A DNA stretch of 64,000 nt, from NCBI RefSeq assembly GCF_900240305.1, contig NZ_LT964854.1, positions 310,001 through 374,000 of the forward strand. Reading direction: 5' to 3'. This DNA comes from Ottowia massiliensis. GTDB taxonomy: Bacteria > Pseudomonadota > Gammaproteobacteria > Burkholderiales > Burkholderiaceae_C. The notes beneath the pieces were generated by a model. The model ran no database searches. It had not been told where the DNA came from and saw only the letters and a program-made list of their open reading frames with translations. Below, piece after piece: positions 42,350-51,233 of this stretch (position 1 is the stretch's first letter; every line of letters begins with the position of its first letter). The position numbers were made by a program, and so were the translations under genes.

Positions 42350-42757
42350 ATGCGCCGCCTGCTCATCCTCCTTGCCGCCCCGGCCCTGCTGGCCGCCTGC
42401 TCCTCGGCCTCTTTGCACGAAAGCCACCGCGCCGCGCAGACGGCCCACGCGCAGGCCGCCCAGGACTGGATTGCCGCCGCGCCCCAAGGCGCGGCCCTGG
42501 AACCGTGGATGGCCGCCGAGCGCAGCCGCATTGCCGCCGAACAAAACGCCGCCCGCCAGCGTTTTGAACAAGCTGAAAAAGCCTGCTGGAAGCGCTTTGC
42601 CGTCAATGACTGCGTCAGCCGCGCCCGCCAGCAGCGCCGCCAAACCCAAGACCGCCTGCGCCAGCAGGAACTGGCCCTGAACGCCCTGGAGCGCCGCCTC
42701 GCCGCCCAGCCAGATGACCCCGCCGCCAGCCAGCCACCGGCCAGCCGCCAGCCATAG
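42350..42757 (+). CDS. Hypothetical lipoprotein
   Basis: The 135-residue protein starts MRRLLILLAAPALLAACSSA with a lipobox LLAAC, so it is probably lipid-anchored. The mature part is a helical, Ala/Gln/Arg-rich coiled-coil-like chain (AQAAQDWIAAAPQGAALEPW, RQQRRQTQDRLRQQELALNA) with two Cys (ACWKRFAVNDC) that could be disulfide-bonded. The start at 42350 is chosen because it begins the signal peptide; the frame continues upstream into the family B fragment. Confidence 0.75.
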   Translation: MRRLLILLAAPALLAACSSASLHESHRAAQTAHAQAAQDWIAAAPQGAALEPWMAAERSRIAAEQNAARQRFEQAEKACWKRFAVNDCVSRARQQRRQTQDRLRQQELALNALERRLAAQPDDPAASQPPASRQP

Positions 42758-42914
42758 CCGCCAGCCATAACCGTCCATCTCGCCTGCGCCAGATCTGGCC
42801 GCTGCTTCACGCGAGCGGAAGCCAACCCGTTTTCGGTAAGCCATGCGCAGATCGACCGCGCAGGCGCAAGGGAAAGGCATGTGGCATGGGCGGGCAAAGG
42901 CGGCAGTACTCGGC

Positions 42915-43001
42915 TTTTCGCTCCTCTATCCATAGCAATATGTCCTAGTGGAAACTGCGCGAAACGGCATTTGAACCCCCTTGAATTTGCTCCTGTTTTT
43001 G
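42915..43001 (-). repeat. Family A dispersed repeat (copy A11)
   Basis: It reads TTTTCGCTCCTCTATCCATAG, CAATATGTCCTAGTGGAAAC, GAATTTGCTCCTGTTTTTG. It marks the left border of the AT-rich reverse transcriptase island. The 785-bp stretch 42758-43542 otherwise holds a family B copy and a truncated open frame. Confidence 0.9.
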
Positions 43002-43189
43002 CCGTGGTTTGACGAAGGAACCAGCGCTCAAGGCGCGCCCCATCCGCATCGGTGCCCTGCCCGCCCGGGTCTGTCCGTTCCGGCAATTCCCAATCCTTCT
43101 GACCTGGCCGGCCCTCTATGCCCCTTCTTCGCCTGCGAGCGGTCTTATAGAACTTATCCGCAATCTGCCTGCAGAAATAAAAGCCCAGC

Positions 43190-43546
43190 TTGGGTAGTCT
43201 TAAACCGTTGCAAATCCTCGCTGGATCGCAAACGGATCGCAGGGCACGCCTGCGCTTTGCTACTCTTCCGATCCACCGCGCTCTCGCGGCCAGACTGCGA
43301 ATAGGTGCTTCTAGAGCTAAAAACAGCCGCTGCCATCATTACTATACGTGGATCCCTAAACAACAGATAAACCTGCTGCCTGACTATGGCAAACACTGTG
43401 AAATCTGTTCGTTGGAGGTAATCTGCCAGCCGGAGTTGCTCGGAAAACGAGGTAGATCGGTGGAGTATGCAGGAGGTCATTTTAAAAGATTGAAGATAAA
43501 CAATCAGATAAAAATCAAATTTTGTAATGAGATAAATAGCAAATGA
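43190..43546 (+). pseudogene. Truncated open frame upstream of and overlapping the reverse transcriptase gene
   Basis: The frame opens at a TTG at 43190 inside a family B copy; the first 45 or so codons are simply translated repeat. From about 43325 it becomes AT-rich and reads HHYYTWIPKQQINLLPDYGK, then HCEICSLEVICQPELLGKRG and a Lys/Asn-rich tail ending FCNEINSK. Its TGA overlaps the reverse transcriptase ATG (ATGA), the arrangement expected of translationally coupled genes. The AT-rich part may be the end of a lost partner gene, or chance. No family is recognised. Confidence 0.3.
43204..43313. repeat. Family B repeat, degenerate copy
   Basis: CCGTTGCAAATCCTCGCTGG, GCGCTTTGC, CGATCCACCGCGCTCTCGCG and GACTGCGAATAGG follow the family order but are heavily mutated. 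The AT-rich sequence of the reverse transcriptase locus starts straight after it. Confidence 0.55.
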
Positions 43547-45042
43547 ACCGGAAGATCATCTTAGAATTAGGGGCTGTCGAAGCAAGGCAATTCTTTCTGA
43601 AACATGAAAGCTATTGCAATATCGACTTGCCAAGATACTTCTCATTTTCCAAGCTATTAAAAAGGGTGTCCGATAGATATCAAGGTAAAAAATTATTAAG
43701 CGACTTCAGCAAGTCAAGAAATGCAATAGGAGTATTGGGGGGCGTGAATTATCTTCTCTACGCCAATAAAGATGGAAAATTATCATGGCGGCCGTTGCAA
43801 ATCATAAATCCTTTAGTATATGTGGCGTTGGTGCACGAAATAACTGAAGAGCAAAATTGGGGAAAATTGCAGGCAAGATTTAAGAAATTTAGCAGAAATG
43901 AAAAAATAAAATGTCTGAGCATCCCGGTCCAATCTGAAAATAAGCAATCCGATAAGGCTCAACAAATTTCTAATTGGTGGGAGCAAGTAGAGCAACAATC
44001 CATTTTGCTTTCGCTAGAATATAATTGTGTCTTTGATACGGATGTGGCAGATTGCTATGGATCAATTTACACGCATTCCATTGCCTGGGCAGTAGAAGGT
44101 AAGAAAGTTGCAAAATCATCAGAAGGGAAGAAGAACAAAAAGTTGTTGGGAAATATAATTGATGCAAGCATTCAAGATGCGCAATATAAGCAAACCAATG
44201 GAATCCCGCAAGGCTCTGTATTGATGGATTTTGTGGCCGAAATTGTATTGGGCTATGTGGATAGAATATTAGGTGTCATTCTTAAGAGAGAGAAAATTAT
44301 AGATTATAAAATCCTGCGCTATCGTGATGATTATCGAGTCTTTGTCAATAATTCTAGTGAAGGAGAAAGAATTTTAAAACTGCTTTCTGAAATCATGATG
44401 CCTTTTGGGCTAAAGCTGAATGCAAGCAAAACCAGAGGAAGTCAAGATATTATTGGCCAGTCGATAAAGAAGGATAAGTTGGCTTGGCTAGCCATTCCGC
44501 AGAATAATCGAATCAGCTTGCAAAAACAGCTTTTGCTTATCAGGCAGCATGGCATTAATTATGCTAATTCAGGTAGTTTGAATGTTGCATTAAATAAGTT
44601 TGATAAACGGATCGAGAGAATAAGAGAAAGGAAAGGGAAAATTCGCAACATAGAGCAGTTAATCAGTATTGCGACAGACATTGCCTATAATAATCCGAAG
44701 GTGATACCAGTATGTTGCGCCATTATTAGCAAATTGCTATCGGAACTGGATAGCAGCAAAGATATGTCTCTGCTGGTCTACAAGAAGTTAAGCAGGATGC
44801 CTAATTCTGGGTTCGCGCAAATTTGGCTGCAAAGAATGTTGAAGAATGACTTGGAAAGATTTAGGTTCTCCGAAAAGATGTGTGAATTGCGAGCTAGCCA
44901 AGCAGGTTTATGGAATTGTAATTGGGTAAAACATGAAGGTATGCTGAATATATTAGAAAGCACACCAATTTTTCTGCAGGATGAATTTGATAATCTGGAT
45001 AACGTTATCTCAAACAAGGAGATTGATCTTTTTGGCTATTAG
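43543..45042 (+). CDS. Reverse transcriptase, unknown-group/Abi-like (candidate defence RT)
   Basis: The 499-residue protein has RT motifs: WRPLQIINP near residue 82, DVADCYGSIYTHSIAWA with catalytic Asp167, TNGIPQGSVLMDFVAE at 218-233, YRDDYRVF with Asp262/Asp263 at 260-267, and GLKLNASKT at 289-297. A Lys-rich, mostly helical extension of about 180 residues follows. There is no maturase X domain, HNH, integrase, nitrilase or nuclease motif, and no retron msr/msd was recognised. This fits the unknown-group/Abi-like RTs, several of which give phage defence; the subgroup cannot be assigned. The gene is clearly AT-rich compared with the flanks and uses codons such as ATA and AGA, which supports horizontal transfer. 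Confidence 0.88.
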   Translation: MNRKIILELGAVEARQFFLKHESYCNIDLPRYFSFSKLLKRVSDRYQGKKLLSDFSKSRNAIGVLGGVNYLLYANKDGKLSWRPLQIINPLVYVALVHEITEEQNWGKLQARFKKFSRNEKIKCLSIPVQSENKQSDKAQQISNWWEQVEQQSILLSLEYNCVFDTDVADCYGSIYTHSIAWAVEGKKVAKSSEGKKNKKLLGNIIDASIQDAQYKQTNGIPQGSVLMDFVAEIVLGYVDRILGVILKREKIIDYKILRYRDDYRVFVNNSSEGERILKLLSEIMMPFGLKLNASKTRGSQDIIGQSIKKDKLAWLAIPQNNRISLQKQLLLIRQHGINYANSGSLNVALNKFDKRIERIRERKGKIRNIEQLISIATDIAYNNPKVIPVCCAIISKLLSELDSSKDMSLLVYKKLSRMPNSGFAQIWLQRMLKNDLERFRFSEKMCELRASQAGLWNCNWVKHEGMLNILESTPIFLQDEFDNLDNVISNKEIDLFGY

Positions 45043-45059
45043 TAAACCACGTCTTTGGA

Positions 45060-45197
45060 ATGCCTGAATACTTATTGAATCGGAGTTCAGGGAAAGCATG
45101 GGAGAATCTTAGGTTATGCGCGAACAGCAAAAGCCCTGTTTCACCTAGGGCAGCTACCCGGACATATAAGAAGCTGAAAACGCTGATGGCGAAGTAG
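45060..45197 (+). CDS. Possible small protein downstream of the reverse transcriptase
   Basis: A 45-codon frame reads MPEYLLNRSSGKAWENLRLC, then ANSKSPVSPRAATRTYKKLK and TLMAK. It starts 17 bp after the reverse transcriptase stop and ends with a basic tail. There is no good ribosome binding site and no recognisable family, so it may be chance. Confidence 0.22.
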   Translation: MPEYLLNRSSGKAWENLRLCANSKSPVSPRAATRTYKKLKTLMAK

Positions 45198-45611
45198 AAG
45201 TGCAAGAAAGTGGCGTAACTGCCTGTGCATTTTAAATGATATACTTTGTTTATGGAGCATGCTGGTGCATGCCGTTGTCGCTGGTAATGATGGTGGAGAT
45301 AAGGCGGCTCAAGGCGCGATTAAATTTTGAGTATTTTTTGTGGCAACTGAAGGGCGAAGAGAGTTTGGATATGGCGTGCGCATGTGATTTTCTGTCGTTG
45401 AATGCGATATGTCGCCTATTCAATGGATGAAGCTGAAAGCCAAACTGCCTGATATTTTAAATCCGACGGCGGACGGCTTGCGTTTCTGTCAGTTTCTATT
45501 ATTTGGGCGGCAGACGAAAAACATCTTATACAGATCCAGCGCGCAAGATTGTGAGCAGCGCCTGACGTTGCGCAGCAAAGGCGCTATCTGGGCAAATCTC
45601 TCCCAGCTGCT
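45198..45611. other. Region without a supported gene
   Basis: This mixed-composition DNA follows the reverse transcriptase locus. A 64-codon frame (45236-45430) starting MIYFVYGACWCMPLSLVMM has no support. The composition changes back towards the GC-rich average by about 45440. Confidence 0.5.
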
Positions 45612-45700
45612 GTTTCGCTCTTTAACCTATAGCGTTACGTCCTAGTAAGACGAGCGCAAAACGGTATTTAAGACTCTGTAATTTGCTCTTGTTTCTGATG
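45612..45700 (-). repeat. Family A dispersed repeat (copy A12)
   Basis: It reads GTTTCGCTCTTTAACCTATAG, CGTTACGTCCTAGTAAGACG, TAATTTGCTCTTGTTTCTGATG. It is in the same orientation as A11, so the two copies bracket the reverse transcriptase island. Confidence 0.85.
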
Positions 45701-45874
45701 TGTCAATGTGGCGCTGGCGCGCCGGCTTTATCCGTATCCGCCGCGTCCGCCTTTTAGGCCTGCGGCGCGGGTTGGCCCCGTTGCCGCGTTTTTGCCTTCC
45801 GTCTGGAAGATGGGCTGATTGGGTTCAGCGGGCCGTACAAGGCCGTTTTCGTTGAACCCGCGCGGGGCTAGGGC

Positions 45875-45964
45875 AATCAAAAAGAGAAGCTGATTTGAGG
45901 GGGTGGAAATGCCGCTTTGCGCCCGTTTCACTAGGACCTATTGCTATGAATTCGGGAGCTAAAT
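45875..45964 (+). repeat. Family A dispersed repeat (copy A13)
   Basis: It reads AATCAAAAAGAGAAGCTGAT, GTTTCACTAGGACCTATTGC, TATGAATTCGGGAGCTAAA, forward orientation and inverted relative to A12. No gene is seen between 45701 and 46028. Confidence 0.82.
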
Positions 45965-46028
45965 TCGGGCGGATTGCCGGCCTTGGGCGCGTTCTGGCGC
46001 TGGCTGAGGTGGCCGTTTGTCTGGCGGC

Positions 46029-46063
46029 AAAAAAGGCCGCGCTCCTGTGCGGGGGCGCGGCCT
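46029..46063 (-). terminator. Intrinsic terminator after the Deg-family protease gene
   Basis: On the minus strand AGGCCGCGC and GCGCGGCCT form a 9-bp stem around a 12-base loop, followed by TTTTT. Confidence 0.8.
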
Positions 46064-46084
46064 GGGCGCATGGCGAAGGGGCGT

Positions 46085-47578
46085 TTACTGGGCGGCGGGG
46101 TGCAGCAGCACGTACTGAACCATGTCGCCGCGCTGTACCAGCAGGTTCACGGGTTTGCCGGCTTTCTCGCCTTTCATGGCTTTGCTGGCGGCGGCTTCGA
46201 ATTCGGCGGCGCTGCTGACATCGGTGTTGGCTACGGCCAGGATGATGTCGCCGGGGCGCAGGCCCACGCTGGCGGCTGGCCCGTCCACGTCGGTGATGCG
46301 CACGCCGCGCTGGGTTTTGAGCTTGGCTTTTTGCTCGGCGCTCAGGTCGGCCACGGCCAGGCCCAAGGACTGGCTGGCGGCGGTTTTCGGCTCGCCTGCG
46401 GCGCTGGCGGCGCGGGAACCGCCTTTTTCGGGTTCCATGGCGGCCACGGTGAGGTTCAGGTCCAGGCTTTTGCCTTGGCGAAAGACGGTAACCGTGCCGC
46501 GCGTGCCGGGTTTGGCGTTGCCTACCATGCGGGGCAGGTCGCTGACTTTGTCGATGGGCTGGCCGTCAAAGCGGGTGATGATGTCGCCCGCGCGCACGCC
46601 TGCTTTTTCAGCCGGGGAGCCGCTTTGCACGTGGCTGACCAGCGCGCCTTGCGCTTTGCCCAGGCCGATGGATTCGGCCACTTCGCGCGAGACTTCGCCA
46701 ATTTGCACGCCGATGCGCCCGCGCGTGACGTGGCCGGTGGCGCGCAGCTGTTCGCTGACTTTCATGGCTTCGTCAATCGGAATGGCAAACGAGATGCCCA
46801 TGAAGCCGCCCGAGCGCGAGTAAATCTGGCTGTTGATGCCGACGACTTCGCCGCGCAGGTTGATGAGCGGGCCGCCGGAGTTGCCGGGATTGACGGCCAC
46901 GTCGGTCTGGATGAAGGGCAGGTAGCTGCCTGTGTCGCGCTGTTTGGCGCTGACGATGCCGGCGGTGACGGTGCTTTCCAGCCCGAAGGGCGAGCCGATG
47001 GCCATGACCCACTCGCCCACGCGCACGCGGCTGGCGTCGCCAATTTTCACGGCGGGCAGGCCGCTGGCGTCAATCTTGAGCACGGCCACGTCGGTGCGTT
47101 CGTCCGCGCCGATGAGCCTGGCCTTGAATTCGCGCTTGTCGGAGAGGGTGACGATGATTTCGTCGGCTTCATCGACGACGTGGTGGTTGGTCATTACGTA
47201 GCCATCGGGCGTGAGGATGAAGCCTGATCCCATGCCGCGCGGCACTTCGCGCTCGAAGCCTTGGCCGCGCCCCTGCCCGCGCGGCATGTTCGGCAGCGGA
47301 ATGCCGAAGCGGCGCAGCATGTCTTCGGTTTCTTCGTCTATTTGCGGCAGCGCCCGCGAGCGGCGGCCGCCGCTGCTGACGCGCTCCAGTGTGCGGATAT
47401 TGACGACGGCGGGGCCGACTTGCTCGACCAGATCGGTGAAATCTGGCAGGCCGCGCGCCACGGCGGCGGGCTGCGCCTGCGCCGGCTCGTGCGGCAGCAG
47501 GGCCAGGGCGGAAGCGCCGACAATGGCGGCGGCGGCCAGCGCTACGGCGCTGCGTTGCTGAATGACTCGGGTCAGCAT
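46085..47578 (-). CDS. Deg-family serine endoprotease (DegP/MucD-like)
   Basis: The 497-residue periplasmic protease has a signal peptide (MLTRVIQQRSAVALAAAAIV ... cleaved near EPAQA), a trypsin-like domain with His in MTNHHVVDEADEI, Asp in RTDVAVLKID and Ser in NPGNSGGPLINLRG, and two PDZ domains (GIGV-like RGRIGVQIGEVS... and VRITDVDGPAASVGLRPGD). It degrades or refolds misfolded envelope proteins. The start at 47578 begins the signal peptide; the frame is open far upstream across the divergent HIT gene. MucD/DegQ-like and DegP-like proteins cannot be separated here. Confidence 0.93.
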   Translation of the reverse strand: MLTRVIQQRSAVALAAAAIVGASALALLPHEPAQAQPAAVARGLPDFTDLVEQVGPAVVNIRTLERVSSGGRRSRALPQIDEETEDMLRRFGIPLPNMPRGQGRGQGFEREVPRGMGSGFILTPDGYVMTNHHVVDEADEIIVTLSDKREFKARLIGADERTDVAVLKIDASGLPAVKIGDASRVRVGEWVMAIGSPFGLESTVTAGIVSAKQRDTGSYLPFIQTDVAVNPGNSGGPLINLRGEVVGINSQIYSRSGGFMGISFAIPIDEAMKVSEQLRATGHVTRGRIGVQIGEVSREVAESIGLGKAQGALVSHVQSGSPAEKAGVRAGDIITRFDGQPIDKVSDLPRMVGNAKPGTRGTVTVFRQGKSLDLNLTVAAMEPEKGGSRAASAAGEPKTAASQSLGLAVADLSAEQKAKLKTQRGVRITDVDGPAASVGLRPGDIILAVANTDVSSAAEFEAAASKAMKGEKAGKPVNLLVQRGDMVQYVLLHPAAQ

Positions 47579-47741
47579 GGGTTGGAGTTCTCCTTGCAAA
47601 AAAGTGGGGGAAATGATGAACGCGGCAATGGAGCCGCCGCCGCCAGAAAAGTTGCGTAAAGCTTTTGCAAAGCGGGGCCAAAACGGAGGCATCGGCGGCG
47701 CTACGGCGGCCTTTCTTTCATTTTTGCGAAAAGGAAAATCC

Positions 47742-48215
47742 ATGCACCGCGCCGATTGCATTTTCTGCCAGATCGCCCAGGGCCATTCGCCTTGCCATCC
47801 AATATGGGAAGATGAACGCCATCTGGCTTTTCTTTCCATTTTTCCCAATACAAAGGGATTCAGCGTGGTCATTACCAGGGAGCATCACGGTAGCTACGCA
47901 TTCGCCGCCGATGAAACCGTGCTGGCCGGGCTGGTTCTGGCCGCGCAGAAAACCGCGAAAGTCCTTGACCGCGCCTTTGACGACGTGGGCCGCACGGGCC
48001 TGATTCTGGAGGGCTTTGGAGTGGATCACCTGCACGCCAAGCTCTTTCCCATGCACGGCACGGCAGGGCTTGCGAGCGGCCAATGGCAACCCATCAACTC
48101 TGGCGGAAGAAAATATTTTGAAAAATACGAGGGCTATATTTCATCGCATGATTGCGAACGCGCCAGCGACGTTGAATTGGCGGCGCTGGCGGCGCATATT
48201 CGCCGTTTTGCCTGA
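47742..48215 (+). CDS. HIT-family protein
   Basis: The 157-residue protein has CIFCQIAQG near residue 7 and VDHLHAKLFPMHG near 105. The usual HIT triad H-x-H-x-H is H-L-H-A-K here, with the third His replaced by Lys, so it belongs to a divergent branch. HIT proteins hydrolyse or transfer nucleotides from nucleoside phosphates. The start MHRADCIFC at 47742 is used; the frame extends upstream into the Deg-protease leader. AAAAGGAAAATCC precedes the ATG. Confidence 0.85.
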   Translation: MHRADCIFCQIAQGHSPCHPIWEDERHLAFLSIFPNTKGFSVVITREHHGSYAFAADETVLAGLVLAAQKTAKVLDRAFDDVGRTGLILEGFGVDHLHAKLFPMHGTAGLASGQWQPINSGGRKYFEKYEGYISSHDCERASDVELAALAAHIRRFA

Positions 48216-48302
48216 AAGGGCCTGGAAAATACGCCGTTTTGTTTTTCGCCGCTCCGCGCATTGCCGCTGAGCGGCATGATTGCCTTTTTTTGCCTGCCCA
48301 CG

Positions 48303-51160
48303 ATGAGCGCTCCCGCCTACTTTCACAACGACCAGCCCATCACGCGCGATGCGTTTTATGCCATTGCCTGCGATCCGCGCCGCAGCGTGGCGGTCGAGGC
48401 GTGCGCGGGCGCGGGCAAGACGTGGATGCTGGTCAGCCGCATCTTGCGGGCGCTGATTGAGCCGGCGCCCGGCAGCGCGGACGGCGCGCCGCTGGCGCCG
48501 CATGAAATTCTGGCCATCACCTTCACGCGCAAGGCGGCGGGCGAAATGCGCCAGCGCCTCAATGAATGGCTGACGGCTTTTGCCGGCATGCCAGAGGCCG
48601 AACTGGCGCGCGAGCTGGCGCTGCGCGGCGTGCCCGGGCCGCAGGCCGCACGGCTGGCCCCCGCGCTCAAGGGTGCGCATGCCCGCTTGCTGATGTGCCC
48701 CAGGCCCGTGCAGGTGCGCACGTTTCACGGCTGGTTTGCCGCGCTGCTGCAAACCGCGCCGCTGAAACTGCTGCAAGAGCTGCGCCTGCCCGCGCCCTAT
48801 GAGCTGCTGGAAGACGATGCGCCCGCGCGCGCCGAGGTGTGGCGGCGCTGGCTGCGGCGCGTGGCGGCCGAGCCGGCGCAGCGCGCCTGCTACGAGGCGC
48901 TGGTGCGCGAGCATGGCCGCCACCAGACGGACAAGGCTTTGCAGACCGCGCTGGACAAGCGCGCCGAATTTCTGCTGGCCGATGCGCAAGGCGTGGTGCA
49001 GGCCAGCGTGCCGCATTTCCATGACATGTTCCCGCACCTGGCCGCCTTTGACGAGCCGATGCAGGCGCTGTTTGACAAGACCCGCAAGGCGCTGTTTTTG
49101 AAAGCCGCCAAGGCGCTGGGCCAGGCCAAGGCCAAAACGTTTTCGGCCAAGGGCGTGGAGCTGGAAAAGGCCATCGCCAGCGGCCAAGCCGAAGGCGTGG
49201 CGGCCGCGCTGCTCACCCAGAAAAGCGAGCCGTGCAAGTTCAACGACAAGCTGGCGGGCATCGACGATGTGCGCGAGGCGCAAGATCTGTTGCTGGCGCT
49301 GCTGCAAGTGCAAAAGCAGCACGCCGCCTGGCTACACCAGCAGCGCATGGCCGAGCTGACGCGCACGCTGATTGACGAATTTGCCGCCCTCAAGCGCGAG
49401 CGCGGCTGGGTGGACATGCACGATGTGGAGCGCGCCGCGCAGCGCATGCTCTCCAACGACGAGCTGGCCGGCTGGGTGCAGCAGCGGCTGGATGCGCGCG
49501 TGCGCCACTTGCTCATCGACGAATTCCAGGACACCAGCCCGCTTCAGTGGCAGGCCCTGTCCAGCTGGCTGTCGGCCTACGCGGGCGCGGGGGGCGGGCG
49601 TGATTTCAGCGTGTTCATCGTGGGCGACCCCAAGCAGAGCATTTACCGCTTCCGCCGCGCCGAGCCGCAAGTGTTTCAGGCCGCCAAGGCCTTTGTGCGC
49701 GAGGCGCTGGAAGGCGACGAGCTGGCTTGCGAGCACACGCGCCGCTGCGCGCACCGCGTGATGGGCGCCGCCAATACCGCCTTGCTGGCCGCGCAAGCGC
49801 AGGGCGGCTACAGCGGCTACCGCGCGCACACCACCGAATCGGACGAAGCGGGCCGCGTGCTGCTGCTGCCGCCGGTTGAACGCGGTGAAAAACCGGCTGA
49901 AGAAGCCGCTGGCGGCAGCCAGGGCGAAAGCGCCATCGCCTGGCGCGACAGCCTCACCACGCCGCGCGAGCTGCCGCAAGAAACCCTGCATCTGCGCGAA
50001 TGCCGCCAGGCCGCCGGCTGGGTGGCCGCGCAACTGGCCAGCGGCTTGCCAGCGGGCGGCATCATGGTGCTGGCCCGCCGCAATGACCGGCTGGCGCTGA
50101 TGCAGCAGGCGCTGCGCGAGCGCGGCATTGCCTGCGAATTTCCCGACCGCAGCGATTTGGGCGAGCTGCCCGTGGCGCAAGACGTGGCCGCGCTGCTGGA
50201 TGCGCTGCTGTCGCCCGCGCACAACCTCGCGCTGGCGCACGCCCTCAAATCGCCCCTGTTCGGGCTGACAGACGAACATTTGACGCAGCTGGCCCTGCTG
50301 GCGCGCGCGCATCCGGGCGAAAGCTGGTTCAGCCTGCTACAGAAAAAAGAGCTGTTCGCGCCCGGTGGGCAAGCACTGGCGGGCGATTTGACTGATGACT
50401 TGGCAGGCGATTTGGCGGCCGGTTTGGCAGCCGATTTGGCCCTCTACCAAACCTGGCTGGCCAGCCTGCCCCCGCACGACGCGCTGCAAGCCATCTTCGA
50501 CCACCGCGACGCCTTTGCCCGCTACGCCGCAGCCGCCCCCGCGCACGAGCGCGAGCGCACGCTGGCGCAACTGCGCGGCCTGCTGTCGCTGGCGCTCAAC
50601 TTGCAAGGCGGCCGCTTTCTGACCGCCTGGGCCTTTGTGCGCGCCTTGCGCAAAGGCGGCGCGGCCGCCCTGCCGCCCGCAGCCGGTGCGGGCAACGCCG
50701 TGCGCCTGCTCACCATTCACGGCGCCAAGGGGCTGGAAGCGCACACCGTGCTGCTGCTGGACACCCAGGCCGCCCCGCCCAAAGCCGACACCATGAGCAC
50801 CCTCATCGACTGGCCGGGCGAAGCGCCCTCTCCGCGCCGCTTCATCTTTCTGGCCAGCGAAAGCAACCCGCCGCCTTGCGCCATCGAGCTGCTGGCAGCC
50901 GAGCAGCACGAGCAGCACCGCGAAGAACTCAATGCGCTTTACGTGGCCATCACCCGCGCCGAAAGCTGCCTGGCCCTCTCCAGCGTCACGCCCTACCGCC
51001 AAAGCGGCCCCACCTGGTGGAGCCGTTTGCAGCCAGCCGCCGAAGCGGCGCCCGAGTGGGATTCAGCGCAGCCAGCCGCCGCCCGCACGCCGGAAAGCGT
51101 CCCCATCCTCCTGTCCACGCTGCCTGACTGGCGCAGCGCCGAACCCGCCCCGCCAGCGCC
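48303..51160 (+). CDS. UvrD/AddA-like helicase, C-terminus lost in the assembly gap
   Basis: The visible 952 residues form a superfamily 1A helicase: Walker A VEACAGAGKTWMLVSR, ITFTRKAAGEMRQRL (Ia), LLIDEFQDTSPLQW (Walker B), VGDPKQSIYRFRRAEP (III), LTIHGAKGLEAHTVLLLD (V) and LYVAITRAESCLALSS (VI). These match RecB/AddA-type helicases that process double-strand breaks. Proteins of this kind usually carry a C-terminal PD-(D/E)xK nuclease domain; here the sequence reaches the N run before any such motif. An AddB-like partner is not next to it on the left. The start ATG at 48303 is tentative (48261 is also in frame). Confidence 0.88.
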
Positions 51161-51167
51161 NNNNNNN
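51161..51167. other. Assembly gap (7 N)
   Basis: Seven N lie between the helicase reading frame and a purine-rich AAAGCGGCAGAAAAAGCAGC stretch. The true gap length is unknown. Sequence after it (51168-51233) shows no helicase or nuclease motif, so an unknown amount of the helicase gene is missing. Confidence 0.95.
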
Positions 51168-51233
51168 AAAGCGGCAGAAAAAGCAGCAGAAAAGGCGGCA
51201 GGGAAGCGGTCAGGCATGGCAGGCGGCTTTCAT

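Noticed and set aside
43543..45042. Group II intron or retron interpretation of the reverse transcriptase
   Set aside because: No maturase/HNH domain or intron domain V/VI-like structure was seen, and no msr/msd-like inverted repeat was recognised upstream; a diverged retron RNA cannot be excluded by eye.
45236..45430. 64-codon frame starting MIYFVYGACWCMP
   Set aside because: No ribosome binding site, no domain and mixed composition; probably chance in non-coding DNA after the RT locus.
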